Numbered from the stretch's first letter, positions 20,231-29,616 are shown. The stretch: DNA of 64,000 bases from an uncultured Acidobacteriaceae bacterium (GCA_903904755.1 CAIVDV010000058.1:59684-123683), one strand, 5' to 3'. The notes: a model not told the origin generated them from the sequence alone. Numbers and translations are program-made.

Positions 20231-20865
20231 TCCGCCACCCCCGCTGCCTGGGCCTGGGCCCGCTTCAGCACTTCGTCGTGTGCGGTCGGCTCCCATTCGT
20301 AATCGTCCGGATCCACGTAATCGCGACGCATCGGATGGTCTTCAAACTCATCCCACATCAGCAGGCGCCGCAGGTCGTGGTGGCCTTCAAAAACAATTCC
20401 AAAGAGGTCGAAAACCTCGCGCTCCTGAAAGTCGGCCGAGCGCCACACCGGGGTCAGCGACGGCACCTTCACGTCGTCGGTCCGGTTGCCGGTGCGCTGG
20501 CGCAGCACAATCGGGGTCTGCGCGCCTTCCTTGGAGTTCCGCATGGAGAAGAGGTGATACACCGCTTCCAGACAACCCGGCTCGCGACGCTTGACCGTCT
20601 CTTCCACTTCGGTCTCGACGCCTGCTACCAGCTTGGTGACCTTCACCTTCTCGGCAATTTCCTTGCCCGGCCAGTCCACGCCGGTCACGTTGGAACAATA
20701 GTCCAGCCCTTCGACCTCGCGCAGGTAAACCGCAACCTGCAGCGCATCGGCCGGCGCCACCACGATGGAGTGCTGGGCGCTGACGCTGGGGTTCAGCAGC
20801 AGCTCAACCCGCGCATCCGGTAACGCTGCTTGAATGGCAACCAGAAGCTCTTCGGCAGTTTTCAT
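20227..20865 (-). CDS. nuoC: NADH-quinone oxidoreductase subunit C
   Basis: The 30-kDa-type subunit, 212 residues. It has the Complex1_30kDa block: [20 protein letters not shown], then [18 protein letters not shown] and [16 protein letters not shown]. The start MKTAEELL overlaps the nuoB stop by ATGA. It acts in the peripheral arm next to NuoB and NuoD. Confidence 0.96.
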   Translation of the reverse strand: MKTAEELLVAIQAALPDARVELLLNPSVSAQHSIVVAPADALQVAVYLREVEGLDYCSNVTGVDWPGKEIAEKVKVTKLVAGVETEVEETVKRREPGCLEAVYHLFSMRNSKEGAQTPIVLRQRTGNRTDDVKVPSLTPVWRSADFQEREVFDLFGIVFEGHHDLRRLLMWDEFEDHPMRRDYVDPDDYEWEPTAHDEVLKRAQAQAAGVAE

Positions 20866-21509
20866 CCCTCGGCTCCTGTCTTCGGCGCGGCTTCCGCCAC
20901 GGGCGGGGCGGGCAGCGGCCACACCAACTTGTTTGCTGAGGGCTCCAGGTCGTGCGCACCCTGCACCGGCACAGGAAACTCTGCCATGCCCTCTTCATCG
21001 AGGTGACGGGGGCGGCCTTCGCCAGTCAGCGGCTGCGCGGCAATCCGCTTCTGCAGTTCCATAAACCCGTGCAGCAGCGCTTCCGGCCGCGGCGGGCATC
21101 CGGGAATGTGCACATCCACAGGAATGTAGCGGTCGATTCCCTTCAATACGTTGTAGCCCTGCTTGAAGGGGCCGCCGGAAATGGCACAGGCTCCCATGGC
21201 AATCACGTAGCGGGGCTCGGCCATCTGGTTGTAGAGGCGCACGACCTGCGGGGCCATCTTCTTGGTGACGGTTCCGCTGATAATCATCAGGTCCGCCTGG
21301 CGCGGCGAGGGGCGAAAGACCTCGGCGCCGAAGCGGGCCAGATCGTAGCGAGCCATGGTGGTCGCAATCATCTCAATGGCGCAACAGGCAAGCCCGAACT
21401 GCATCGGCCACACCGAGTTCTTGCGGCCCCAGTTGTAGAGCTCGTTGAAGGAGGTGACGAAAACCCCCTGCTTGCCCAGCTCGATATTCAATTTCGGCTC
21501 AACAGCCAT
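20862..21509 (-). CDS. nuoB: NADH-quinone oxidoreductase subunit B
   Basis: The subunit that holds the terminal iron-sulfur cluster N2, which reduces quinone. The 215-residue product has the adjacent cysteines in [10 protein letters not shown], then MGACAISGG and PGCPPRPE, so all four N2 ligands are present. The C-terminal extension after about residue 165 is proline- and alanine-rich and variable in this family. It lies 45 bases after nuoA, the largest gap inside the operon. Confidence 0.97.
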   Translation of the reverse strand: MAVEPKLNIELGKQGVFVTSFNELYNWGRKNSVWPMQFGLACCAIEMIATTMARYDLARFGAEVFRPSPRQADLMIISGTVTKKMAPQVVRLYNQMAEPRYVIAMGACAISGGPFKQGYNVLKGIDRYIPVDVHIPGCPPRPEALLHGFMELQKRIAAQPLTGEGRPRHLDEEGMAEFPVPVQGAHDLEPSANKLVWPLPAPPVAEAAPKTGAEG

Positions 21510-21554
21510 CCCAAACTCCCCGCACCTTCCGGTAAACGTCTACCATGCCGAAGG

Positions 21555-21926
21555 CTAGCTCCAGGTCAGCACGCCCTTGGCCCAGGCCCAAACCAGGCCT
21601 TCCACCAGCAGCAGCACAAAAATAAGCATCGACAGGCATGCCCCAGCCGTAAGCCCCGTAAAGGCCACCGCAAAAGGCAGCAGAAATATCGCTTCCACGT
21701 CAAAAATCAGAAAGATGATCGCGTACAGGTAGTACGCCGACCGAAATTGCACCCAGGCATCCCCTCTCGACTCCAGGCCGCACTCATAGATGGCATTCTT
21801 GATGCGGTTCGGCTTGGGGGGCGACACGAGATGGGCCCACAGCCAGGCCAGCCCAAGAGGGGCCAAACCGAAACCAAGAGCTGCAAGGAAAAGAACCAGC
21901 AGTGGCAGATAGCTCGTCGAGACCAT
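21555..21926 (-). CDS. nuoA: NADH-quinone oxidoreductase subunit A
   Basis: A 123-residue membrane subunit with three helices. The conserved loop reads YECGLESRGDAWVQFRSAYYLYAIIF, followed by FDVEAIFLLPFA. I chose the ATG at 21926 (MVSTSYLPLL) because GGGA lies 8 bases upstream; an in-frame ATG at 21962 has no ribosome site. It is the first gene of the operon, and its promoter must lie in the divergent spacer shared with the multihaem cytochrome gene. Confidence 0.93.
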   Translation of the reverse strand: MVSTSYLPLLVLFLAALGFGLAPLGLAWLWAHLVSPPKPNRIKNAIYECGLESRGDAWVQFRSAYYLYAIIFLIFDVEAIFLLPFAVAFTGLTAGACLSMLIFVLLLVEGLVWAWAKGVLTWS

Positions 21927-22239
21927 AGGATTCCCGAAAATGACTTCCTTCTTGAAGTACATCAATAAAGTATCAGGCCCGGGCCTTCTCTGGACACTCC
22001 AGAAAACTGCCCCATCACAATCCGGGACGCCCCTGATTCGGTGCCCCAAAACCCACCCTGTTCATATGCCGAACACTGCCGGCAGCCCACTCCAACCTAG
22101 GGTGGAAGACACGTGTCATGGGCCGCTTGCTACTCTCCACATGGAAGCAGTCACTGGATGTGGTCTGCGTCACACCACAGGTGTATCCGACGCCTTCCCG
22201 TCCCGCATTCTGGTGATATGGTCCATTCCTGGGGGTTTC
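21927..22239. promoter_or_regulatory. Divergent nuo / multihaem-cytochrome control region rich in palindromes
   Basis: This 313-base spacer has no convincing gene. It holds several perfect or near-perfect palindromes: AGGCCCGGGCCT (21975-21986), TCTGGA-cac-TCCAGA (21989-22003), CTGCCGGCAG (22076-22085), a 16-bp one-mismatch element TCCAaCCTAGGgTGGA (22091-22106), GACACGTGTC (22108-22117) and ACACC-aca-GGTGT (22172-22184). Any could be a regulator site for either direction. I could not assign clear -35/-10 boxes. Confidence 0.5.
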
Positions 22240-24660
22240 ATGCTGTCCTTTTTCCGCCGCCGGACGAGCCGGCACCGCTTTGCCGCCCTGCCGCCTGCGC
22301 TTCGAATTGCCGCTTTGTCAGCTCCTGTCGCGCTTGCCGCAATGGCCCTGCCGCTCTTCCCGGGCATGGCGGGCCCGGTGCTGGCATTCCAGCAGCCGGC
22401 ACCCGCCCAGCCGGCAGCCACAACGCAACAGCCCTCCACCTCGACAACGGAAGATGGGACTTTCGGCGCACCCGCAGGCGCGGCTCCCGCAGTTGCCCCC
22501 TGGCAGGAGGTTGCCCCCACCGAGTTCCAGCAGCACATTTCCGGCAAGTACAACTACGCCTTTGGCAAGGAGACCCCCTTTCTGCCCTCCAACGCCACCG
22601 CGGCAAACGGGCAGTTTTTGAACCCGAAAAATGTGCTGACCGCCGAGTACTGCGGCCACTGCCACAAGGAGAGCTATCACCAGTGGCGCGAATCGGCCCA
22701 CTCCAACTCCTTCCGCGCTCCCTGGTACCTCAAGAACGTGAACATGCTCATCGACGAGAAAGGCGTACAGTTCAGCCGCCACTGCGAAGGCTGCCACAAC
22801 CCCGTCGCGCTTCTCTCCGGCGGACTTTCCCAGGGGATGCCGAAGAAGCGGCCGTTTGCCGATGAAGGCGTGACCTGCGAGACCTGCCACGCCATCCAGT
22901 CCACCACCACGCTCGGAACCGGCAGCTACGTAATGGGCATCCCCGCCGTCATGGTCGATGAAAACGACAAGCCCATCACCACTCCGGTTTCCGACTCTGA
23001 GATCCGCGCCCACCTCGACCGCCATTCCAAAGCCGTGATGCGCCCCCTGCTCCAGACTCCAGAGTTCTGCGCCGCCTGCCACAAGGCGGCCATCCCTCGC
23101 ACGCTGGACGACTACAAGTGGCTCCGCGCTTTTACCCCCTACGACGAGTGGCAGCAGTCAAGCTGGAGCAAGCAGTCTCCCCTGCCCTTCTATCGCAAGG
23201 AGGCCGCCTCCACCTGCCAAACCTGCCACATGCCCAAGGAAGATCTGCCGGAGACGAGTTCGGACTACGGCGCCAAGGACAACAAGCTGGCCAGCCATCG
23301 CTGGGTGGGCGCGAACACGCTGATTCCCACCTACTTCAAGTATCCCGACCAGGCGGCGAAGGTGGTGGAGTTCCTGCGCAAGCAGGTCTTCAACGTGGAT
23401 ATCTTCGCGCTGGAAAAGGAATCTGCCGGCGCAACTCCGGCAGACCCGGTGCTGGTTGCCCCGCTGGGCCTGACCAGCTTCTCCCTGATGCCAGGGGAAG
23501 CCGTCACGGCGGATATGGTCATCCAGAACAAAGGCATCGGCCACTCGCACGTGCCGGAACTGCGCGACTTTTACGAGTCGTGGGTCAACTTCACTGTCAA
23601 GGACTCGACCGGGAAGGTCATCACCGAGTCCGGCTTCCTGAAGCCGGACGGCAACCTCGACCCCGCAGCCCACTCCTTTACCAACCGCATCATCAATAAA
23701 GAGGGCGAATTCAACGACCTCCACCAGATTTGGCATAACCGCGTGCTGGCCTACAACAATGCCCTGCAGTCGGGACGCAGCCAGGTGGTGCGCTACCGTT
23801 TCCGCATTCCCAAGGACGCCACCGGAGCAATTACGCTGACCGCCACCGTGAAATACCGCCGCTTTGACCAGCACTTTATCGACTACGCAATGAACCAGAA
23901 GCACTATCCCGAGCCGGTCGTCGAGATGGCCTCGCAATCGCGAACCCTCACCCTGGGCGAAAACTCGCCGGTTGAGCCGGGCGCCGATGAGAACAAGGAG
24001 TGGATGCGCTGGAACAACTTCGGCGTTGCCCTCCTGGACGCGCAGCAGTATGCCGCCAGCGTGCACGCTTTTGAGCGGGTTGCGGCCCTGCGGCCAGATT
24101 ACGCCGATGCCTTCACCAATATGGCGGTCGTCGAGATTCTCTGGGAAAAGTACAACGACGCCCGGCCCAACCTGGCCAAGGCGCTTGACCTCCTGCCCGG
24201 CGACCCGCGCGCCCTCTACTACCGCGCCCTGGTCGAACGCAACGGCGGGCAGGTTGCGGAGGCCATCCACGACCTGGAAGCGGTCCTGGTCAAATTCCCG
24301 CGCTCCCGCGATGCGCTGCGCGAGTTGGGCTTCAGCTACTACCAGCAGCATGATTACCCCCACGCCCGCGACGCCTACGAGCGGCTGCAGGGGGTTGACC
24401 CGGACGACCTGGCCGCCCACTACAACCTCGCCATCCTGTACAGGCGACTGGGGCAGAAGGACAAGGCAACCTACGAGGCCGGCCGTTTTGCCGACGAAAA
24501 AGATGACCCGACCGCGTCGGTCTTCGCGCTCAAGTTCCTCCGCAACAACCCTGAGGTCACCAGCGAGTCCGTCAACTGGCACGCCCACGACCTCACCGGC
24601 GACCCGGTGAAGAAGTCGGAGAAGATTGAGTACACGTATATCCCGGGGGGCGGGGCGTAG
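22240..24660 (+). CDS. Multihaem cytochrome c with C-terminal TPR repeats
   Basis: An exported 806-residue protein. After a basic start and hydrophobic signal, residues about 100-340 carry five CxxCH haem motifs at 138 (CGHCH), 182 (CEGCH), 213 (CETCH), 277 (CAACH) and 326 (CQTCH), in the spacing of the cytochrome c554 family. The middle is beta-rich. From about residue 590 there are four or five TPR-like helical pairs (for example EWMRWNNFGVALLDAQQY). GGGGG lies about 5 bases before the ATG at 22240; longer in-frame starts lie in the spacer. It should act in periplasmic electron transfer. Its redox partner is unknown, but divergence from nuo suggests a respiratory role. Confidence 0.88.
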   Translation: MLSFFRRRTSRHRFAALPPALRIAALSAPVALAAMALPLFPGMAGPVLAFQQPAPAQPAATTQQPSTSTTEDGTFGAPAGAAPAVAPWQEVAPTEFQQHISGKYNYAFGKETPFLPSNATAANGQFLNPKNVLTAEYCGHCHKESYHQWRESAHSNSFRAPWYLKNVNMLIDEKGVQFSRHCEGCHNPVALLSGGLSQGMPKKRPFADEGVTCETCHAIQSTTTLGTGSYVMGIPAVMVDENDKPITTPVSDSEIRAHLDRHSKAVMRPLLQTPEFCAACHKAAIPRTLDDYKWLRAFTPYDEWQQSSWSKQSPLPFYRKEAASTCQTCHMPKEDLPETSSDYGAKDNKLASHRWVGANTLIPTYFKYPDQAAKVVEFLRKQVFNVDIFALEKESAGATPADPVLVAPLGLTSFSLMPGEAVTADMVIQNKGIGHSHVPELRDFYESWVNFTVKDSTGKVITESGFLKPDGNLDPAAHSFTNRIINKEGEFNDLHQIWHNRVLAYNNALQSGRSQVVRYRFRIPKDATGAITLTATVKYRRFDQHFIDYAMNQKHYPEPVVEMASQSRTLTLGENSPVEPGADENKEWMRWNNFGVALLDAQQYAASVHAFERVAALRPDYADAFTNMAVVEILWEKYNDARPNLAKALDLLPGDPRALYYRALVERNGGQVAEAIHDLEAVLVKFPRSRDALRELGFSYYQQHDYPHARDAYERLQGVDPDDLAAHYNLAILYRRLGQKDKATYEAGRFADEKDDPTASVFALKFLRNNPEVTSESVNWHAHDLTGDPVKKSEKIEYTYIPGGGA

Positions 24661-24669
24661 GCGCGGGAT

Positions 24670-25674
24670 TCATTCGGCGGCTGAAATCCCGTATTTGTCC
24701 CGCAGAAATTCTTCCACCCCGGCCGGCACCAATCCCGCCAACTCCTGCCAGGTGAGCACCTTGCAGCGGACGCGCATCTCAGCAACCTTGACGGCTGCCA
24801 TCACGTCATACCACTGTTCGCGCAGGTCAGGCCGGCGCGCATCGTGCAGCACGCAAAAGCTCGCGCCCGTTGCATAGGCCGCCAGCACGTTCCGAATCAG
24901 CTGATATCCCCGGTAACCGGGCTCGGCGGGCTCTGCTTGGCGGGCCTGCGCAACGAGGCCGGCCTGGAACCCCTGCGCGATGCTGTCGTCAGCAGCCGGC
25001 TCCTCCCACTCCTGCGTGAACTCCTCGGCAAACTCGACCGCTGCCCGCCGACGCGCCGTGCGAATCTCAGCTCGGGGCAGCCGGTCGCGGTCAAAGACCA
25101 CATCAAAGTCCCGATACCCCTCGACAACCTTCGCCGCACGGGTCTGGAAATCCGCCTCGGTAAGCTTTGACTCAACCAGCAGATTGCCCCAGCGCATATC
25201 CACTTCGGTTCGGTCAACCCGACCATTGGCCAGCGGAACCCGCGCCTTCCAGCCGAAAATCGGGAGATCCTGCCCGCCCCAGCCAACATCGACCGCCAAC
25301 CCACCCCGCACCCCGGCCGACTGCGCCACCCCTGGCGCGCAGAAGATATTCATGAGCAAGGCGTCGGAGCTCATCGAGGAGTCCAGCTCCCGCCACTTGC
25401 GCGGCTGCCCGTCGCTTCCACACAGAGTTGGCCGGGGCAGGGCACGGCCATGCGAGTGGATCTTGTCAAAGCGCCGGAACCACTCCGGCTGGGCGGCAAT
25501 CGCCACGTAGGATTCTTCGAGGAAATTCCCGTGCCGCCCATCTTCCGGCGCAAAGACAATCACCCCAGGCTGGCCGTAGCTCTCCACGTGGGCACGCCCC
25601 TGCGCCCATGTCCGGCTGCGCTCCCCGAGTTCCCGGCGCAGTTCGCTTGCATCGCCCGCCGCCTGCCGTTCCAT
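24670..25674 (-). CDS. Putative PD-(D/E)XK nuclease-like protein (PGN_0703-type)
   Basis: A 334-residue soluble protein of uncertain role. Residues 157-172 read EVDMRWGNLLVESKLT, giving Asp159 and the E-x-K pair Glu168/Lys170. That is the D...ExK geometry of PD-(D/E)XK nucleases, and ESKLTE recalls proteins annotated as PGN_0703-family restriction endonucleases. No methyltransferase or other restriction or defence gene lies nearby. I start it at ATG 25674 with GGAGGG upstream; a TTG 18 bases further out is possible. It converges on the cytochrome gene with a 9-base gap. Confidence 0.5.
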   Translation of the reverse strand: MERQAAGDASELRRELGERSRTWAQGRAHVESYGQPGVIVFAPEDGRHGNFLEESYVAIAAQPEWFRRFDKIHSHGRALPRPTLCGSDGQPRKWRELDSSMSSDALLMNIFCAPGVAQSAGVRGGLAVDVGWGGQDLPIFGWKARVPLANGRVDRTEVDMRWGNLLVESKLTEADFQTRAAKVVEGYRDFDVVFDRDRLPRAEIRTARRRAAVEFAEEFTQEWEEPAADDSIAQGFQAGLVAQARQAEPAEPGYRGYQLIRNVLAAYATGASFCVLHDARRPDLREQWYDVMAAVKVAEMRVRCKVLTWQELAGLVPAGVEEFLRDKYGISAAE

Positions 25675-25851
25675 GGCCACCCAGCCCTCCAATCAACCGC
25701 CGTCCTCCAACCGCAGCGCAGCACATGACCCGCAAATCGAAGGTTCCCTCAGAGTAGCCCGCACGCGGCAATGCTGGCCAACGCCGGGGTTGAATGGCAC
25801 TCTGCTTCCCTGTCCAATCAGGCTTTTGAGCCCGCGCTTCCCCATTTCCGC

Positions 25852-25857
25852 TACAAT
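25852..25857 (+). promoter_or_regulatory. Candidate -10 element (TACAAT) for the GH51 gene
   Basis: TACAAT ends 11 bases before the GH51 ATG, which has no Shine-Dalgarno sequence. If used, the transcript would start about 5 bases before the start codon. No good -35 box is seen, so this is tentative. Confidence 0.3.
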
Positions 25858-25868
25858 TACGGGCGACC

Positions 25869-27863
25869 ATGAAAAGCCTCAGAAATCGTTTTCTAACTGC
25901 CGCCGCCCTCGCCTCAACCCTGACTTTGGCCCCGTTTCCCGTGCACGCACAGGCACCCGCCGCACCCGTGCAGATTCACGTGGACGCCACCCATCCGGGC
26001 GCGCAAATTTCCCCGCAGGAGTTCGGTATCTTCTTTGAAGACATCAACTTCGGCGCCGACGGCGGGTTGTATCCCGAGCTGATCAAGAACCGGTCATTCG
26101 AGTTTGCCGATTCCCTGACGGGATGGAAAGTGATTTACAACATCGTCCACATGGGGCTGGGCGCGCCCAAGGGCGAGGTCGCCGTACACACGGAAGATCC
26201 GCTCAATCCCCAGAACCCCCACTACCTGCACATCCACGCCTACCAGGCCGGTTATGGGCTCACCAACTCCGGCTTCCGCGGCATTGGCGTGGAGCAGGGC
26301 AAGGACTACCGCTTCTCGGCTTATGTCCGGACCAAAGGCCCCAAGGCGGTGCGCGCCACGCTTACCGACGACCATGGCCGCGAGATTGGCACCGCAGCCC
26401 TGACCGGCTTCACCGGCACCGGCTGGGCCCATTATGAGGCGCTGCTGCACGCAACAGCTACGGTGGAGCGAGCCACATTCAACCTCACGCTGGACGAGCC
26501 CGGCACGGTTGACCTGGACATGGTTTCGCTGTACCCGACGGATACCTGGGGTGGGCGGCCCAACGGCTTGCGCAAGGATCTGGTGCAGTTGCTGCACGAC
26601 ATGCACCCCGGCTTTCTGCGCTTCCCCGGCGGCTGCATTGTGGAAGGTCGCCAGTTGGCTACCCGCTACCGCTGGAAGACGACGGTAGGCGACCTCAGCA
26701 AGCGGGAGACGCTCATCAACCGATGGAACAACGAGTTTGACCACCGGCCCACGCCGGACTACTTCCAGTCCTTTGGCCTCGGCTTTTACGAGTACTTCCA
26801 ACTGGCTGAGGACATTGGCGCGCGCCCGCTGCCAATCCTGAACTGCGGCATGGCCTGCGAGTTCAACTCCGGCGAAACCGCGAAGCTGGAAGACCTGCAC
26901 GAGTACATCCAGGACGCGCTGGACCTCATCGATTTTGCCAACGGCCCGGTAACCAGCCCCTGGGGAAGGCTGCGTGCCGATATGGGCCATCCGGAGTCCT
27001 TCCACCTGACCATGATTGGTGTCGGCAACGAGCAGTGGGGCCCGCACTACGTGGAGCGCTACAAGCTATTTGCCGCCGCGCTGAAGGCTCAGTACCCGGA
27101 GATTCAGTTGGTGGTAGCCGCCGGCCCCTCGCCTGATGGAGATGAATTTGAAAGCCTGTGGGCCACCTGGCGCACCGAGCATGCCGACATCGTGGACGAG
27201 CACTACTACCAGAGCCCCGATTGGTTCTTAAAGAACACAAGCCGGTACGACAAATATGACCGCAACGGCCCCAAAGTCTTCGCCGGCGAGTACGCCGCGC
27301 AGACCACCGGCGCAGCCCGGCCCGACAACCACAACAACTGGCTGGCGGCTATCAGCGAAGCGGCCTTCATGACCGGCCTTGAGCGCAACGGCGATGTGGT
27401 GCGCATGGCTTCCTACGCGCCGCTGCTGGCCCACAAGGACGCTTGGCAGTGGGTGCCGGATGCCATCTGGTTCGATAATCTTCACTCGTACGGCACGCCG
27501 AACTACCAGGTGCAGCGGCTGTATGGGTCGAACAGCGGCAATCGCACCTTGCCCGCGACACCGCAGGCGACGGACAACCTGTACACCTCGGCGGTGCTCG
27601 ACGACAAGACCCACTCGCTGGTGCTGAAGGTAATCTCAAATTCGGAGACTGCGCGGCAGGCCACCATCCGGCTGGACGGGTTGACCACCAGCGCGACCGC
27701 CAAAGTGACCACACTGGCCAGTGCCGACCTGACTGCCGAAAACTCCTTTGACCATCCGGACACCATTGCCCCGGTGGACTCAACCACGCCGGTCAACTCG
27801 GGCACTCTGAACGTCACCCTGCCCGCTTATTCGGTCACGGTCTACCGCGTGCCGCTGCCCTGA
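25869..27863 (+). CDS. Secreted alpha-L-arabinofuranosidase, GH51
   Basis: A 664-residue exported enzyme that releases terminal arabinofuranose from arabinan or arabinoxylan side chains. The signal peptide ends near VHAQA (about residue 28). A CBM-like beta region follows (NRSFEFADSLTGWKV). The catalytic barrel has FLRFPGGC, the acid/base Glu388 in GVGNEQWG, VDEHYYQSP, and the nucleophile Glu474 in FAGEYAA. A beta-sandwich domain closes the protein. Motifs and length fit GH51. An AraR-type regulator is encoded about 0.5 kb downstream on the other strand and may control it. Confidence 0.92.
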   Translation: MKSLRNRFLTAAALASTLTLAPFPVHAQAPAAPVQIHVDATHPGAQISPQEFGIFFEDINFGADGGLYPELIKNRSFEFADSLTGWKVIYNIVHMGLGAPKGEVAVHTEDPLNPQNPHYLHIHAYQAGYGLTNSGFRGIGVEQGKDYRFSAYVRTKGPKAVRATLTDDHGREIGTAALTGFTGTGWAHYEALLHATATVERATFNLTLDEPGTVDLDMVSLYPTDTWGGRPNGLRKDLVQLLHDMHPGFLRFPGGCIVEGRQLATRYRWKTTVGDLSKRETLINRWNNEFDHRPTPDYFQSFGLGFYEYFQLAEDIGARPLPILNCGMACEFNSGETAKLEDLHEYIQDALDLIDFANGPVTSPWGRLRADMGHPESFHLTMIGVGNEQWGPHYVERYKLFAAALKAQYPEIQLVVAAGPSPDGDEFESLWATWRTEHADIVDEHYYQSPDWFLKNTSRYDKYDRNGPKVFAGEYAAQTTGAARPDNHNNWLAAISEAAFMTGLERNGDVVRMASYAPLLAHKDAWQWVPDAIWFDNLHSYGTPNYQVQRLYGSNSGNRTLPATPQATDNLYTSAVLDDKTHSLVLKVISNSETARQATIRLDGLTTSATAKVTTLASADLTAENSFDHPDTIAPVDSTTPVNSGTLNVTLPAYSVTVYRVPLP

Positions 27864-27951
27864 TTGCCTGACCTGTTTCCAGCCCTGGCCTGCGCCGGCT
27901 CCACCCAAAGTTGGGGAGCCCGGCGCCGCCCACCAGCTAAACTGAAAGGGC

Positions 27952-28344
27952 ATGGTTTCCTTCCGTCTTCCCCGCCGTCTGGCGCTTCTGGCAATTCTCA
28001 TTCCGGCATTCGGGCTCGCCCCGGCCCACGCGCTCGGCCACAAAAAGGCTGAGCAGGCGGGCGCCAACCTTTTCCGCGACAAGGGCTGTCCCTACTGCCA
28101 CGGCGTGAATACCGAAGGCACCAAAAAGGGCCCCGCCCTGCTTGACCTGCGCAAGACCAAAAAAGCGGCGGAAATCACAAAGCAGATTGTGGACGGTGGC
28201 AGGAAGATGCCGGCCTTTGGCGATGACATTCCCAAGGACCAGATTGCCCAGATTGTGGCCTGGCTCCGCGCCAAACACCGCCCAGCGCCAACCCCGTTAC
28301 CGGCCAACGCACAGCCGGCTCCGCAGCCGAAGCCGCAGAACTAA
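27952..28344 (+). CDS. Exported monohaem cytochrome c
   Basis: A 130-residue protein with a signal peptide (hydrophobic to about residue 27). It has one haem motif, CPYCH, at residues 46-50 and a probable Met86 axial ligand in RKMPAFGDD, as in class I cytochromes c. The C terminus is proline-rich (PTPLPANAQPAPQPKPQ). It is a small periplasmic electron carrier. Between GH51 and this gene, a GC hairpin with an 11-bp bulged stem lies at 27892-27926 without a T tract. The stop overlaps the end of the convergent regulator gene by 4 bases. Confidence 0.88.
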   Translation: MVSFRLPRRLALLAILIPAFGLAPAHALGHKKAEQAGANLFRDKGCPYCHGVNTEGTKKGPALLDLRKTKKAAEITKQIVDGGRKMPAFGDDIPKDQIAQIVAWLRAKHRPAPTPLPANAQPAPQPKPQN

Positions 28345-29516
28345 ACCGCCGCCGATGCCGGTTCCGCCCCGCAACTGCGCCGGACAACCAGGCGCGTCGG
28401 CAGCATGATCTCCCGCGTGGGCAGCTCAGGATACTCCAGCCGCTCCAGCATGGTTGCCATCGCGATAACGCCAATGGCCGGGCAGTTCTGGTGCATGGTG
28501 GTCAGGGGAACCGGCAGCAGATTCGCGTATTTCACGTCGTCAATGCCCACAATCCGCACTTCCTCCGGAATTCGCACACCCAGTGCCAACAGCGACTGCA
28601 TCAGCCGCGCGGCCGTCACGTCGTTGGCACAGACAATTCCCTCGGGCCGCACCTTGTCCATCAACCGCTTCACAAACATCAGGTCCTGGGGACTCCCGCG
28701 CCATGCCGGATCGTACTCCGGGTGGATCCCGTTCATCCGCAGCGCCTCGTAGAAACCCGTAATGCGGGCGTCCACGGTGGAGGCGGCGTGCGCCTCAGCC
28801 ACCATCGCCAGCCGGCTCACGCCCAACTTGATTAGGTGTTCGGTAGCCAGGTACCCGGTGCGCCGGTTGTCAATGCCAACCAGGTCATGCTCACACCTCT
28901 CAGGATATGGCAAATAGCAGCGATCCAGCAGAACCGTGGGAATTTTGGCGCGCTCCAGCGCCCGCATCACACGCCGGTTCGCCGCGTCCTTGTCTGGAAT
29001 CAGCTCAATCGGAGCAAAAAACACGCCCGAAACCCGCTGCCCGATAAAGTAGTGCGCCAGTTGCTCGGCTTCCTCTGCCGGATCGCGGCCTGACGCGCCA
29101 GTTGTGCCGGCAATCGAGGCATTGCCCCAAAGCAGAGAATCCGGCCGCGCAAACGGCGACCGCATCATTCCGTGGCAGATTGGCTCAAAAATCTCGGTCA
29201 GCCCAAGCTCTGGAATCAGCAGGCCAAAGTTGTGCCCTTCCACCTTCTGCCGCATCTGCACATGGGTTCCGGCACCAGGCCGACGGGTCACCAGGCTCAT
29301 CCGCTGCAGTTCCAGAACAGCCTTGGCCACTGTAATCCGCGAGGCATCAAACATCTTGCCCAGTTCAGCCTCGCTGGGCAACCGGTCGCCCGGCTTGAAC
29401 GCGCCCGATTGGATGCTGGAGTGAAGATAGTCAAACACTACCTGGTGCTTGGGCATCTTCCGCCCAGTCTCCCCTGCTCCGCTCCGGTTTTCCGCTGCCT
29501 TCCTTGGCCTGCCCAT
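28341..29516 (-). CDS. GntR/LacI hybrid transcriptional regulator, AraR-like
   Basis: A 391-residue DNA-binding regulator. After a basic leader, residues about 20-90 form a GntR-type winged helix (FDYLHSSIQSGAFKPGDRLP, then SRITVAKAVLELQ). The rest is a LacI-type periplasmic-binding fold for a sugar ligand (VSGVFFAPIEL, GIDNRRTGYLATEHL, GIVCANDVTAARLM, VRIVGIDDVKYANLLPVPLTTM). This architecture is that of AraR, the arabinose repressor of Bacillus. The GH51 arabinofuranosidase nearby makes arabinose the favoured ligand, by inference. The start is ATG at 29516; another Met lies at about residue 21. Confidence 0.85.
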   Translation of the reverse strand: MGRPRKAAENRSGAGETGRKMPKHQVVFDYLHSSIQSGAFKPGDRLPSEAELGKMFDASRITVAKAVLELQRMSLVTRRPGAGTHVQMRQKVEGHNFGLLIPELGLTEIFEPICHGMMRSPFARPDSLLWGNASIAGTTGASGRDPAEEAEQLAHYFIGQRVSGVFFAPIELIPDKDAANRRVMRALERAKIPTVLLDRCYLPYPERCEHDLVGIDNRRTGYLATEHLIKLGVSRLAMVAEAHAASTVDARITGFYEALRMNGIHPEYDPAWRGSPQDLMFVKRLMDKVRPEGIVCANDVTAARLMQSLLALGVRIPEEVRIVGIDDVKYANLLPVPLTTMHQNCPAIGVIAMATMLERLEYPELPTREIMLPTRLVVRRSCGAEPASAAV

Positions 29517-29601
29517 TTGTATGCCTCAGTCCGCTGGAAGGTTCATCTCCGCGCTCACTCACGGGTGGCAAACGTGACGCTTCCAGCTCGTTCAAACGCT
29601 A

Positions 29602-29616
29602 CACGAATGTCTCGTG
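29602..29616. promoter_or_regulatory. Inverted repeat between regulator and aldo/keto reductase genes
   Basis: CACGA-atgtc-TCGTG lies in the 238-base divergent spacer between the AraR-like regulator and the aldo/keto reductase. A small symmetric element in this place could be an autoregulatory operator. Nothing else recognisable is in the spacer. Confidence 0.3.

Noticed and set aside
23158..24588. A 476-residue minus-strand frame opposite the multihaem cytochrome
   Set aside because: The opposite strand has five CxxCH motifs in the spacing of a known family, plus TPR repeats. The antisense frame has neither.
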